This document shows positions 12,091-24,665 of a stretch of DNA of 64,000 nucleotides, piece after piece. The translations under genes and the position numbers were made by a program. The stretch spans positions 10,174,226-10,238,225 of the forward strand of contig NC_069090.1 in the NCBI RefSeq assembly GCF_947172395.1, given 5' to 3'. The notes under the pieces are model-generated. The model saw only the letters and a program-made list of their open reading frames with translations. It made no database searches and was not told the DNA's origin. The stretch's first letter is position 1; each line of letters opens with the position of its first letter. The DNA is from Bicyclus anynana (taxonomy: Eukaryota; Arthropoda; Insecta; Lepidoptera; Nymphalidae).

Positions 12091-12380
12091 AAACGTGATA
12101 GCCCAGTGGATATGACCACTGCCTGCGATTCGGAGGACGTAGGTTCGACACGGCCCGGGGCATGCACCTCCAACTTTTTAGTTGTGTGAATTTTGTGTGA
12201 GTCCTAAACGGTGAAGGAAAACATCGTTAAGAAACCTGCATACCTGAGAGTTTTCTTAATTCTCTAGGGTGTGTGAAGTCTGCCAATCCGCATTGGGCCA
12301 GCGTGGTGGACTAAGGTCTAATCCCTCTAATTCTGAGAGGAGACTCGTGCTTAACAGTGAGCCAAATATGGGTTGGTTAT
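12091..12380 (+). mobile_element. tRNA-derived SINE, family 1
   Basis: The head CGTGATAGCCCAGTGG, degraded B-box region GTAGGTTCGACACGG, and body blocks CTGCCAATCCGCATTGGGCC and GAGCCAAATATGGGTTGG follow in the family order. It is near full length and has small deletions relative to 4436-4745. Confidence 0.85.
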
Positions 12381-13029
12381 AAATAATTTTAAAATAAATT
12401 CTTCCTCAAACAACTTTGTCATTTGTATTTTCGGTTATCTTTATAAAGAATATTTGTGAACGGGAATACGGGCTACTTTATTTATTTATACATTTAAATT
12501 ATTAACATGTTACATTACAAAACTTGTAAGATAGCAGGTGTACATATGTAGATACATACGTGGGAGTTAATTTTTTGTCGGTCATTATACAATGTTTCTA
12601 ATAAGGCATAATATAATTATTATTACTACCTCATGTTTTCTGAAAGTCACAAAAATAGCTACTACTCAATGCTGACTTTATATTATTTAATATACTTCAC
12701 TTTGCCCGTGGCCTTGCCTTATGTGTTTCTCATAAATAATACGTCAATCAAGCAACTTTTAAAACTGAAAGACCAAATGCGATGCCATATAACCTTATAA
12801 TTATATATATCATATTCGACTCCGAGATGAGGAAGTAAGCTTCCGTGACTATGGATGTAAAATGTATATGGATTAAGCTCTTGCTTGACCACGATCTCAC
12901 CTAATGGTAAATGTAGATGTGGCCTAAGGTGAAACGCGCTTGCCTAGATGATGTCTCTTCAGTCTCTTCTTACAGATGCTAAGGCTGTAAGAATTGGAAA
13001 CTTCGGGAGAGAGTTCCATACGCTAGCCA

Positions 13030-13300
13030 CGTGGCGCAGTGATATGCGCAGTGGATTTACAAGACGGAGGTCCTGAGTTCAATTCCGGCTGGGCCAATTG
13101 AGGATTTCTTAATTGGTCCAGGTCTGGCTAGTTACCAGCCTACCGTCAAAGGCGTACCACCAAGCGATTTAGAGTTCCAAACCGATGTAGAAACCGAAAG
13201 GGGTGTGGGTATTCATCCTCCTCCAAATAAGTTATCCTGCTTCCGCTCCCGTTCCGGCTTAATTTTAGATTGCATCATCACTTGCCATCAGATAAGAAAA
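13030..13300 (+). mobile_element. tRNA-derived SINE, family 2, internal deletion
   Basis: The tRNA-like head is present (GTGGCGCAGTGATATGCGC, then GAGTTCAATTCCGGC as B box). The body follows through AATTGGTCCAGGTCTGGCTAG and ACCGAAAGGGGTGTGG to ATTGCATCATCACTTGCC. Compared with 13864-14190 it lacks the GGTGGGAGGCTTCGGCCGTG segment. Confidence 0.8.
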
Positions 13301-13863
13301 TAGTGTGTGTAGCAGTAACGAAGACTGAAATTTTCTCATAGGTAACTCGTTCATGTGTTTTTTTTAGTCTGACTGTGTTTTTCACTGAGTATGTAAAATT
13401 ATGTACGTCCGTAAAACTCGTGGGTTTTTAAAAGGTAGGTAGGAATAAAGTTGTTAGAAGCCATCACCATCGCAGCAACGTCACCGAGGAAAATCATTTA
13501 CAAATATGGCTATTATATTATCCTGTGTTCATAAAAGTAAGTAAAAGATAACAGAAATAGACTAAAAAGCGTGTTTATCACAAATCTAATACGTAATATA
13601 CGTTGTACGGAGGTACTCGGGTATTTGTAAGTAATTGCCGTTAAGAAACATATCAAGCATTCTTTGATAGCACACGATAACATTACACGTCGTAATAATG
13701 TTGCACACGGCTTGTAAGTCTGTGTGTAATGTAATTTTTAACTTGCTTAAAAGGACAAGTAATTGCCGTATATTGGAGTTTCTTCAAGAATATAAAAAAA
13801 ACCGTGTATTGACCATGGTCAGGTAAGGGTTGCCAACCGTACTATAATTTATAGTAATGCACT

Positions 13864-14190
13864 ATTTTTTTTTATTCTTTGCAAGTTAGCCTTTGATTAC
13901 AATGTTACCTGATGATAAGTGATGATGCAATCTAAGATGGAAGCAGGCTAACTTGTTAAGAGTAGGATGATAATCCACACCCCTTTCGGTTTCTACACGA
14001 CATCGTACCGGAACGCTTAATCGCTTGGCGGTGCGCCTTTGCCGGTAGGGTGGTAACTAGCCACGACCGAAGCCTCCCACCAGCCAGACCTGGACCAATT
14101 AAGAAAATCTCAGTCGGCCCAGCCGGGGATCGAACCCAGAATCTCCGTCTTGTAAATTCACCACGCACACCACTGCGCCACGGAGGCCGT
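13864..14190 (-). mobile_element. tRNA-derived SINE, family 2, full length
   Basis: Read on the minus strand it starts GACGGCCTCCGTGGCGCAG (A-box region), then GGTTCGATCCCCGGCTGG (B box). The conserved body follows, ending at a T/A-rich tail beside 13864. It is the most complete family-2 copy here. The short open frames at 13956-14262 are only this SINE read in two directions. Confidence 0.85.
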
Positions 14191-14942
14191 CAAAATTTCG
14201 TGTCTGCGTACTATACCTTATATAGTACGCAAAAATACTATATTTTCAGCACTAAAATCTAGCAAACTCAATAGTGAGCCGATTGTTAATGATGAATTTA
14301 AATAAACTAATTTTAGGGAGCCGCAGCAGAAAAAGCTCTCTGACGTAGAGTTACAAAGTTACTTTTGTCGTAGAGACCCTTGGGCCATGAAGTCACAGTG
14401 CCAAAAATCTTCTACGAATTATTTTACCGATGCTAGTCAGTTGCCTCGATTGGTGATGAAGCCAGTATTATTGCCATCATACCACGTAGGCATAATTTGT
14501 GTAGTTATTATACTAAGTATTCTTTCTCATAAACTAATTAAATTTACTCTGCCTACTAATTAAAATTACTACTAAAATTGTACCGTTCCGTATAAGTATA
14601 TATATATTGGTAGTAGGTACACTCGACACCACAAAGGATTTAAAAAGGACTTGTTCAAATAGTATAGACGCCGACGTAGGTAGTACAGGCTACAACAGCG
14701 CTACAAAATTCCTACACAAAGTTCAAGCGGCAATGTCATGTTGCTTTTACATGTAAATTGGGAGTGCTAGACTTTAGACTTTCGACCTCATTTGTAAGCA
14801 AAAAAGTCTGTTGTAAAAGGTACTTGTATCTAACGACTAACATGTCGCCCTTGCGACCGGTCACGTAAGAACTCAACTAGTGGGTGCTGTAGGATTACTG
14901 CATACTTTTAAATTGACATATTTTGTAATTATTATTTTAAAT

Positions 14943-15150
14943 ACCCTAATTTTATAAAGGCGAAAGTTTGTGTGTGTTAGTATGTTTGTTCCTTCTTTGC
15001 GCTGCGGCTGCTGAAGCGATTTGACTGAAATTTGGAATGGAAATAAATTTTACTCGATTTACACATAGGCTACTTTTCATCCCGGAAAAATCTATGGTTC
15101 CCGCAGTAAAAGCTGGCTTTCACGTGGATGAAGTCGCGAGCGTCCGCTAG
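14943..15150 (+). mobile_element. Helitron-like element, subfamily 2
   Basis: It starts near CTAATTTTATAAAGGCGAAAG and has the block GCTGCGGCTGCTGAAGCGAT, then CATCCCGGAAAAATC. It ends GAAGTCGCGAGCGTCCGCTAG followed by T. The CTAG terminus next to T and a GC-rich subterminal hairpin segment fit non-autonomous Helitrons. Close relatives are at 25495, 32712 and 63116. Confidence 0.7.
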
Positions 15151-15171
15151 TATACTATATTTAGAATTATA

Positions 15172-15748
15172 TCAAACTTCAAAAAAAGGAGGACGTACTC
15201 AATTCGACGCGTATGTTTTTTTTTAATGTTTGTCATAACTTCGTCATTTCTTAACGAATTACGATATGCTTCCAGATTGCACCCTCTTAATTTTCATGAA
15301 AATCGGTTTAGTAATTTTGTGTTTAAATGAAAATAACGAAATTGACTGTACTGTGGCGCTTACGTTCACTATGCTAGGACACACTAAAACCATTACAATA
15401 CAATAAAATGATTTTTTTTACAAAAAAATTCAACCGACTTCAAAATCACAAAAATAAACTAAAAAGAGAAACATAATATTGTATGTGCTACCATCTAACC
15501 ACTTTGAAGGCGGTGCCAACACAGTGATGCATGCCACTGGCGTATTAATTAAAGCCGTTACTAAAAAAACCGCGGGAAAGAACTGTCTGATAATCCTAGA
15601 ATTTTATAATTGAAACGGTTTTAGTTAATGCATCACTGTGTTGGCACCGCCTTCAAAAGGAATTATAAGGTAGCTCATACGATTTTATTTTTTGCTTTTT
15701 AGTTTATTTTGTGATATTGATGTCGGTTGAAATTTTTGTTAAAAAGAT
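15172..15748. mobile_element. Large foldback MITE with about 130-bp arms
   Basis: After a CTTCAAAAAAAGGAGGA leader, the left arm (from about 15412) and right arm (ending about 15748) are imperfect reverse complements. Matching words are AACCGACTTCAAAATCAC with its complement near 15720, TGTATGTGCTACC with GGTAGCTCATACGA, and an exact GGCGGTGCCAACACAGTGATGCA match near the loop. It is non-coding. It is related to 11639-12015. Confidence 0.7.
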
Positions 15749-15760
15749 TTTATGAAAAAA

Positions 15761-17540
15761 CAAATCTCTGCTGCAGCCGAGTAAAGGGTTTTGCTATAAA
15801 AGAGTAACCCTTTACTGACAATGTAATAAAATATTTATTATCCGATAATAAAACATCAAAGGTGAAATCCTAACGCAATATTTAACGCAATATTAACCTT
15901 GAAATACTTACCCCAACGTGGTTGGGTAATGTGGTTACAATCTTACGCACTTAATCAAAAAGTTACAATAAACTAAAATTAAGGCAAACTTCTTACTTAC
16001 CAACAACTTAAAACCTATTGAAACAAAACACAAAACACATCCGTCTTTAAAATGAACCCGTAGCCAAAGATTTTACACCTTCTATAGATATGTCATTAGC
16101 GCGTCGAAATTGAGGCAAACAAAGGTGGCTAAGTAATTTCATTTAGTCACACAGAACCTAAACAACGAAAGTTATTGAAAAATAATAAAACTTTTATTAT
16201 TTTTTTTAATATAATAGCTTTAGGTAGTTAATATAGATAGGTAAGTAGTTTTAATATTATATTAAAATAAACTAGTTTTAATTTATGTATAAAAAGGTGA
16301 AATAATACCTAAATATTGTTTAAAATGTAGAATTGTGTAGAGTGTGTGTGATAATTAGAGTTCAGAAAATGTAAAACCATATTATTTACAAAATTGTTCA
16401 TGTTTGCGCTCAATGGATCACTTTTGTGATTATTTTGTAGGCACGTAACATATCTAACAGTATTAAATCGTTGCCCTTAGCTGATTACGATCTTAAAGTA
16501 ACCTAACGCTCGCATAACGTAAAGCTATTTAAAGCATAATAAGAGTGTCAATTTGTCTCCATTTGATCGACTGGAACTGTCAGCTAGTACTTATACAGGT
16601 ATGTATCAATAAAAAGAGCGTTTTAACTTTAAAGGTACGTTTTGCTTTTCAGTCTTCGTCAATACATTTGTATTTTTTCACATTATAATAAAAAAAAGTT
16701 GTATAAATTCAAAATTATAACTTTGAGGGTTCGCACCTTACTCTGAGTCAACAACAAAACTATTTGTTATCACCATCTCACAGTTATATTTAGGAGTTAG
16801 GACCCATTAAAGAACATAAAAAAGCTTCAATTCATTCAAAATCAATAAATGTTCGCATTGAAAACTATTTTTTGTGAAGCACTTTAAAATTAGTTATCTA
16901 TAAGAATACCTACCTACTAATATCATAAAGAGGTAAAGTTTGTGGTATTGTAGAGGGTCTACTGAAGGATTTTGAAAATTCTTATAAGTAGATAACTATA
17001 TTTTAAAACCGCGAGGCGTCGCCTAGTAGATTATTAAGACTAGAATTTGTAGTACCAAAAAAAATTAGGAACTGTATACAAAAAAGTGTGAATCTGTGTT
17101 ATTACTCGTACTTGTGACAAACGTTTCCACCTGCTCCAGCGTTTACGTTTCGTTACAAAAACGTACTTTAATCCGCTCCTAAACGGCCGGTACGTAGACA
17201 ACCTTATTGCTCGTGTATCTCAAAGGCAGGCTTCTTTTTGTAACATGCCTTCCCGTGTGTTCTGGTGACGCCTGACCTGCCGACCTTGTACGGCTGTGGT
17301 ATTTACTGAGTCAATGGAGTTAAATGACGTAACGGTTTAAGAGCTTTTTAAATCTTGAAACAGTTTTTTATCGACTAAGAGCTGGAGTGGTCAGACATTC
17401 TTAATTTTTTAATGCGAAATTGGTACGGTAGGTCTGGTATTGATAAATGAACCGTTGCAATGATCAAATTAGTGTCATTTATATCAGTTTTAGACGGGTT
17501 TGATTGATAGTTGCATAATCAAGTTAAGCCTACCTAGGTT
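15761..17540. other. Gene-free AT-rich stretch
   Basis: No open frame of note, no recognisable repeat head and no strong palindromes were seen. Confidence 0.5.
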
Positions 17541-17554
17541 ATATAAAATCTTAT

Positions 17555-17720
17555 TAACAAAAAAATTTAACCGACTTCTAAGATGCATTAATCTAAAAAG
17601 CGAAATATAACATCGTATACGTATGTCCTTTCTATTCATTGTTTGAAGGTGGTGCTATGCCAAACAGACTCTCGAAGTTTATTTTGTTTTTTAGCACCAC
17701 CATCAAATGGAGATTCTGGA
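17555..17720 (+). repeat. Partial copy of the foldback MITE
   Basis: It contains AAAAATTTAACCGACTTC, AAAAGCGAAATATAACATCG and GTTTGAAGGTGGTGC in the order of the left arm of 15172-15748. A short complementary GCACCACCATCAAATGG follows near 17695. It is a diverged, shortened copy. Confidence 0.5.
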
Positions 17721-17879
17721 CTGTATGCGGCTATGGTTGGGATCCATGTCTGCTTGAGGAGACAAAAGTCGACGAGTGGAAATACTTTTCATACCGATTT
17801 AAAATGAACTTAACCTAATCTTTATTCTCTGGGTATGTATTAATTTCAATCATCTTCATCATGTACTACTAATTACTGT

Positions 17880-18115
17880 ATCATTGCGTCCATCGATTCC
17901 TCATGGGATATGGGACCTTAGCGGCATCAGGTGGGACTTTGGTCCAGCACAGAAGCTTCGCCTCATGGAGTCCGAAGGCAGAAGCAGAAGAGATGGGGGT
18001 GTCTCTAGAGCCTCTCCTCTAAGACTCGGACATCGGCTTAGAGGGCTATTTTGGAAGGGTATTTTGGCCTTATATATCAGTCCGGGAGCCCCCGAGATCG
18101 TAAGTTAAAAACCTA
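17880..18115 (+). other. Locally GC-richer open stretch, unassigned
   Basis: This block is noticeably richer in G and C than its flanks and is open for 74 codons on the plus strand. I recognise no domain. It may be a fragment of a mobile element. Confidence 0.25.
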
Positions 18116-19584
18116 CGTCCGGATGACGTCGGATATCGGGGACCTCATATTCGTAAGACACTAAAATGTGCTATGCCACAGCCACTTTAGCTTTGATGAA
18201 GAAACTCATTCAGCTACTCCTCGCTACTGATATAAATACCTTTTCCTAAACCGAAGGTTGCCTGGAAGAAATCGCTACTTAACGATAAGGCCGCCTTTTG
18301 TATGCTGATCTCTTCCTAATTTGTTTTTTATTTCACTTGTTTTTGTCTTCGTGGTGTGCAAATAAAGTATATTTATCTTATTTATCTTATAAATAATATT
18401 TATTATTTTTTTAATATATTTGTCAATAAAATTTAATGTGTATGTATTTGCAACGGTAAATAAATTCAAATAGCTTAATAATGTCATAAAACACCCACTC
18501 ATAGATTGAGCGAGGAGATAAAGTGTCGAGCGTATGTAGAAATGAAATACTAAACTTACTCTAGGTATAAGATTTAGTTGCACTGTCCACTATAATTTAT
18601 TTGCTTGACCGAGTCAAGGCCTTGTCGCAAAAATCTTTGTGTTAATTTTACGTAATTTAGAATGTAGAGCAAAATTAAATATATTACTGATTATTTTTTT
18701 TGTATCTACTCAATAAAAAGTAAGTAAAAGACTGGTTAAAAAAAATTAAAGATTAAAATTAAGCCTCAGTAGCTCATCGGTAAAGGGCAAATATTCTTTA
18801 AAAAAAATACCGCATCTGGATAAAAGTTCAAAAATAAAAAAAAAAACAAATTTAAATTCGTTGTGCGGTAATCACTACTTAGATGCTCTAATTTATGATG
18901 TCGGATTTACTTTGTTTATAGTGGTACGGTGTGCAGACAGGCATAGGAAAATTTGTGTGTGAATGAATGGGTGGAGCGTCAGCAAAGCAAAAACATATTT
19001 TAAAATTAGGCATATCAAGCGAAGTCGCAAGTAACAGCATATAAAAACTATTTTGTGGGCGGCCTGATGCAAGTAGTAAATATGTTTAAAAAGCATTTAG
19101 TAATAAGACCCGTCGAACCATTTATGGAATATTTACTAGACATCTGTGTGTGAAAAGGTCACAATGTGGTTCAGTAGATACGTCTATATTTAGATAATCA
19201 TTTCTTAAAATGTATAATGATTTTATTGCAATTACAATATATTATTCATATTTATCCATAAATCGAAATATCAGTTTCCATATATACTTACTTATTTATT
19301 TAATTGCATTAGCGCTTTGAGGAGATTGCAGAATATAAAGTGCGACAACAAGGTAATATCCGAAGGAGTCATATATGTGCTGCCTTATCAATGCATAGTG
19401 ATGCAAGGCCTTGACTGTGATATTATAAACGTCCAGTGTGATCAATAATTTGTGAAGAAAAAATCCTTACATTTGCAAGTATTTAGTGTAAGGTTTTGGT
19501 CTAAATAAAAATATTAATTGCTTGATTGTTTCTGATTATTAATTCTTTAAGTATTCAAGGCGTCTTGCGGCAGCCTCATCTTTT
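18116..19584. other. Gene-free AT-rich stretch with a possible SINE head
   Basis: The only structured piece is at about 18761-18830. AAGCCTCAGTAGCTCATCGG resembles the head of a third tRNA-like SINE, and a minus-strand relative lies at 38317-38410. The remainder shows no gene. Confidence 0.4.
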
Positions 19585-19795
19585 TCTACTATATAAAAAT
19601 AAGTCGGGTTTTCCTTCCTGACGCTATAACTGCAGAACGCACGAACCGATTTCCACGGTTTTGCATTCGTTGGAAAGATCTCGGGCTCCATGAAGTTTAT
19701 AGCAAAGCGAAAATTCAGGAAAAGATAGGGTAGGGTAGGGGTAGTTGAAAGTTTACATCGAGTTTCACGCGAACGAAGTCGCGGGCGTCCGCTAG
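19585..19795 (+). mobile_element. Helitron-like element with G-rich internal tract
   Basis: It starts with TC at 19585 (TCTACTATATAAAAATAAG) and ends GAAGTCGCGGGCGTCCGCTAG before T at 19796. Both termini obey the Helitron TC...CTAG rule. The centre carries GATAGGGTAGGGTAGGGG at about 19725. Confidence 0.7.
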
Positions 19796-20239
19796 TATAT
19801 TATAATAAAAGTATATATAAGCAGATAAAATATATTACCAGTGAACTAAAGTCCCATAAATGAGGAACGCGTCGGTTTGATGTAGTTTTTAAAAACACCT
19901 TGGAAGTCCAATTTCAGTAAGGGGGAAAATATAGCCATATAAATGCCTGAGTATTAAAAATGTAGGCATCTATATCTCCGCGCACGCCTTTATCTAAACT
20001 CATAAAAATACCTTCACACGCTGCGTGCAACACTCATATCGTCGAGATTATGTAGGTGACAGACTGGATGGTTGTGGCCCAATTTGGGTAACATAACAAT
20101 AGGCTACTTGCCTCTTTTGTAAACAGTGTTTAAACTGAATTATGGAAGTATTATATGCTATAGTTTATTTTGTCCCGTCAATAATAACCAGTAAAAAATT
20201 TAATATATATGTAGTAAAATTTTTGCCGTCGAAACACAA

Positions 20240-20395
20240 CAAGCAAGTGACGTCATTCATTGAGATAACGCATGATTGGCGTTTGCAGTGATATGATTAT
20301 ATCACGTCACCGCAAGCGCCAATCACAAGCCGATGCCTTTTAGCGAATGACGTTACAGTTTATGATTGGCGTTTGCGGTGATGTGATAAAAATAC
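20240..20395. repeat. Cluster of three alternating copies of an 18-bp palindromic word
   Basis: GATTGGCGTTTGCGGTGA or a near variant occurs at about 20273 (plus), 20304-20324 (minus) and 20362 (plus). Related GACGTCATTC / GAATGACGTTA words lie at 20249 and 20344. It looks like a nested foldback element and is non-coding. Confidence 0.5.
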
Positions 20396-22361
20396 AATTT
20401 TATTTTATAAAAATATTACAATTACGAGATTATTTTCACAAATAAAAATATGATCAGAGTTTCTAGGCATCTAAACTGCCTCTATGCAAAAAATCTTCTT
20501 AGTTTTGTGCAGCAGGCGAGTAGCCTATTCGCGTTACGATGCTATCGGAGTGTTTAGAAGTAATCGTGATATATATCTGAGGTTTAATCTAAACACTTAA
20601 TAATGCGAGTTAAAAGTTTCCTTTGAATGACAGATGTTAATGTTAGAGAACATAGAAAAAAGAAAAAGAAAGGCGATTTGTAGGTACAATAACTGAATGT
20701 ATTCCAAGTTATTTAGATCTTATCGCGAGTATATTTTTTGTAAAGCCAAATGATTATATAATATCTATTGAAAGAAAGTTCAGAATTGCGAATGCAGATT
20801 ATTAAAACCGGATCTGTTTCATAAAAAAACAAAATAGTTTCAAATAAATCAAACAACAGCAAATGAATATTCAAATCCTATCGAAGTCTCTACGTATGTT
20901 CGTACCTACTCATTAGATTTTTTGTACTACCTCGGTCCAATGATCGTGTCGTTTTTGTCCTGCTTGAGTCTAGCGTATAGTCTCGTTTATCACTTGTGCA
21001 GTGTCTACTTACAAGTACCTACTAGTACAAGATCTACATACTTCTACTACTGAATCTTGGTGATTCCATCCACATTCCCAAGGCTTTAGAGTTTCAAACA
21101 CAAAAATCGATAAGTCCCATGAAAATATGCTGAGCATTAAAATAATTGAATTTGACAATTCATTGATCATTTTGAGTAAGTTGTCCATCTATGGGTCGTC
21201 TATATTTACTTCGCCTACACTGTATTAAAGAAATCTGTATGTATTCTTTCTGTATTAAATTTTGAAACGAACTTTTAGACATGACATATAATAAATTTAA
21301 CCTTCTAAGATGTCATTATTTTCTTTACAAGTGCTCGGGATAATTTATTCATTATGTACCTGCTTAGCGCTTGTCATGTGTTTAAATATACACAGTACGA
21401 TCATGCATTGTCCATGACATTTATTGTAGTTTCTCTGGTATTGTCATTAGAAGTACCTAAGTATCTGGTTTTGTCGTCAGAAGTACCTTCTTATCTAGTG
21501 GTTAGTAACAGAGTTACGAAAAAGCCGAATCGCTTCCTAGTTCCTTCCTGTCTCAAAGCATTGTTAAAGCTATAGGTACCTAACTCGTATATTAGTTAAG
21601 GTTATTTGTATAGTATAGTAATTCTGTAACTAAAATAAATATACGTATGTATGTTATCAACAAATTCCTATAAAACTAGAATTCATAATAAAAATTACCT
21701 ACGTTATTTGGATAGTACCACGATAAAAATTAGATTATTACCAAATTTTTTACTTTTAATAATTTAAGGCGCTAAAGACCTACAGTATAAATTGTCCAGT
21801 TTTATCTAATAGAAATTTTAATCAAAATCATTAGAAAAATCTGTACAGTTAAAACTGACGGACACTACACACGTGCAGTTTTAACTGTTCAGTTAAAACT
21901 GTATGTATGTGGCACGGATAAGTATGCATTTCAATTATTAACTGCTACTCTAAAATTATAATAGTTTGTCTTTATTAACCTATTCCTATTCCAAGAAAAA
22001 TGTTATTATCGACAGACTGATGGCGTCTTTTATGAATAGATATTACTTTCATTGAGAAAGGATTTGTAATAATTTTGTCAGATAATAATCTAAACCGAAA
22101 TAAACGCAATCAAAAAGATAAACAATGCCTCCTTCATAAACAAATATCAATAAGTGTAGATTAAAGATTGGAAACTGGGCCAGTAGTTGTTTAAGAGTTA
22201 GGTGATAAAGATCGATAACGAAATTTTGTATTTAATACAACTTCATTATTTCCTGAAGATTGCAGCATCTTCATATTTTTTTTGTAGAAAAAATATAGTA
22301 GGCAAAGAAAAAATATGTTTTCCACTCTCATTGAACAAACTCCATTATGAGCGTCAGTATA
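20396..22361. other. Gene-free AT-rich stretch with a short palindromic cluster
   Basis: At 21842-21902 the self-complementary word CAGTTTTAACTG or CAGTTAAAACTG occurs three times within 60 bp, making overlapping hairpins. No gene is visible. Confidence 0.45.
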
Positions 22362-22589
22362 TTTTTTTATTCTTTACAAGTTAGCCTTTGACTACAATCT
22401 CACCTGACGGTAAGTGATGATGTATTCTAAGATGGAAGCAGGATAACTTGTTAGGAGGGGTATAAAAATCCACACCCCTTTCGGTTTCTACTAGTACACG
22501 ACATCATACCGGAACTCTAAATCACTTGGCGGTATGTCTTGGCAGATAGGGTGGTAACTAGCCACGGCCGAAGCCTCCCACCAGCCAAA
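22362..22589 (-). mobile_element. tRNA-derived SINE, family 2, head missing
   Basis: On the minus strand the copy begins GGCTGGTGGGAGGCTTCGG and runs through TACCACCCTATCTGCCAAGAC, CCGAAAGGGGTGTGG and CATCTTAGAATACATCATC to a terminal AAAGAATAAAAAAA tail. The tRNA head is absent because of 5' truncation, as is usual for retroposons. Confidence 0.8.
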
Positions 22590-23008
22590 AATAATAAAGC
22601 ATTAGACAGGTCACGGCTCTGTATAAAAGTTAGGCATACTACGAAACAATATAGAGTTCTTAATAGTGATTAAAAACCGATATAATCTCCGGCAGTCAAC
22701 CTTGCATGCATTTTTCACATAGCTCAAGTTTCCGTACCGCCACTTTTAAATTGCCATTCGTTAAATTTGCTTCGCGACGTAAATTTATTTCAGTTTATTT
22801 GCAATACCAAAGTAATATCGAGCGTCTTCATGATTTATTTACCTTTCGGATGGTCATTCTTTTGATGAATAAGGATATAATCTTCTATATAGTATTAAAT
22901 AATATAAATAGGAAAGATTTGATTGCTTGTTTGTTTGGATTGAATAGGCTCTGAAACTTCTGAAACGATTTGAAAATTTATTTCACTGTTGAAAAGCTAC
23001 ACTATGCT

Positions 23009-23345
23009 CAACGAGTCGCGAAGTTCAAGTGGACATGGGCTTCGAAGTATGTGTCCCACATAGTTCGAAGAGATCTCCATCAGCTCTTCGAACTATGTGT
23101 CCCGCCCATGTCCACTTCAACTTCGCGACTCGTTGGGTCCCGAAGTGCTGGAATGGCGACCCTCACTACAAAGCGCTGTGTTGGTCAACCCCCCCACCAG
23201 GTGAACTGACGACATCAAGCGAGTCGCAGGGATTCGCTGGATGCAGGCGGCTCAGGATCGTGATGTTTGGAAGTCCCTACAAAAGGCCTATGTCCTGGAG
23301 TAGACGTCAAGCTGTTGATGTGATGATGATGCTGATGAGATCCAG
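23009..23345 (+). mobile_element. RTE-like LINE 3' end with an inverted duplication at its 5' side
   Basis: The 3' part (23104-23345) reads as a degraded RTE C-terminal coding region in mixed frames. It includes GCTGGAATGGCGACCC, a GACGACATCAAGCGAGTCGC block, GATTCGCTGGATGCAGGC, and TGATGTGATGATGATG as the microsatellite tail. Upstream, 23009-23040 is the reverse complement of 23104-23135 with one mismatch. The LINE end was therefore inverted and duplicated, giving a 32-bp stem with a further CGAACTATGTG pairing inside. Confidence 0.7.
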
Positions 23346-23449
23346 AGATTACTCCCTATACAACCTCACAAACTGGCCAACACACAAGCAACTCATAAAC
23401 TTTACCTTTACCTTTATATAGTAGGTACAAATTGCATAATTTTTAGCAC

Positions 23450-24125
23450 AAGCTTTTATCTTACTTTTACTTTTATATCTTGAACCTTATTTCGTTTAAT
23501 TAATCGTTTTCAGATGTTTGTTTATATGGAAATCATATAAATTTATTAAAAACGACGAATTTACACGAAGATAAGGAAAAAGCAAAGTCGCAATAAATTG
23601 TAAATAATCCGAAGGCGACGGCGGATATAATCCTTTTTGGATGTAGAATGTAAGAAATATCTTCAAGTATCGTGAAAACTACTCTGGAATTATTCGACTT
23701 TAACCTTTAGCATTGACCATGGCAAAATCAAATTTGTTCCTTGAACCTTCCGCAAAATATTTGATGAATCACATAAAGTAAATAAAAAATAGAGCTCTTT
23801 GTGAAAACATGTCTGGGAAAGAATACCGGCATACTTATTTCCCTAAGTCCAGACTCTGACTTTATAAATATTATTATTATTCTGTATTCCGCCAACGAAA
23901 ACAAATATAAATATGGAAAAATTATCATAAAATATATAATTGGCATTCCACAGCACTTTTATAATCGAAATCTGTAAAATATAGCGATTGGCAATGTTAT
24001 AATGAGTTTCCTTTTGGGGATAAGAATGCTTCTTTATGCATAATTATACACATTTCGGTAAATTATTGATGACTACGATACGGATTAAAGTACCACTCTA
24101 CTCGTATATTGTCCGAATATACTGC
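23450..24125. other. Gene-free AT-rich stretch
   Basis: No supported gene or repeat was seen. Confidence 0.45.
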
Positions 24126-24129
24126 CTTA

Positions 24130-24665
24130 ATGATCCAGTGGTTGGACGGCGGTTTCGCATTATTACGAGTAGGTCCAAGGTTTAAGTCCTAAGACGAACT
24201 ATTTACACGAGTATACTAGGCTTTTTTCTTCCCAGAAATTCTCAATTGCTGAAGAGTAGTGACTGGTGGTTATAATGTAAGTATATTGGTAACTACCAAC
24301 AACATACCCGTACTACGGGAAACAAGTTAATGTATCGATCTCGGTCATAGTCACAGATAAACATTATCTCCCTAAGCCGGACAACCCCGATTTGGTGGCC
24401 ACGAGCTGGATCTCAGCTTCAAATCCCTCACCTATTAGTCTGGTCTATTAATCGCTCATTCTTGGATTATATTGTGGTTATCCAAAACATACCATAGGTA
24501 ATCTGTCTCGGATATAGTTACACAGACAAAAATTATCTTCATAAGGTAGCCAACTAAAATCTAACTAACTAACAATTGGGTGGCCAAGATATCAACACTT
24601 TAAATCCCTCTCATAAAGGCCTGGTCTTAGAGCGAGTGATTAAATTATGATGGTTATTAAAAATA
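24130..24665. repeat. SINE-like head followed by a diverged tandem duplication
   Basis: TGATCCAGTGGTTGG and AAGGTTTAAGTCC at 24130-24195 resemble tRNA A and B boxes. From about 24330 a unit of about 150-170 bp occurs twice. It contains ATC(G/T)-TCTCGG-ATAGT-ACA-GA, CTTCAAATCCCT or CTTTAAATCCCT, (T/C)TGGTCT, CG(C/A)..(C/G)ATT and ATTGTGGTTAT or ATGATGGTTAT, and the units are clearly diverged. No gene is present. Confidence 0.4.

Noticed and set aside
13956..14262. Two 70-codon open frames in opposite orientations
   Set aside because: Both are translations of the family-2 SINE (13864-14190).
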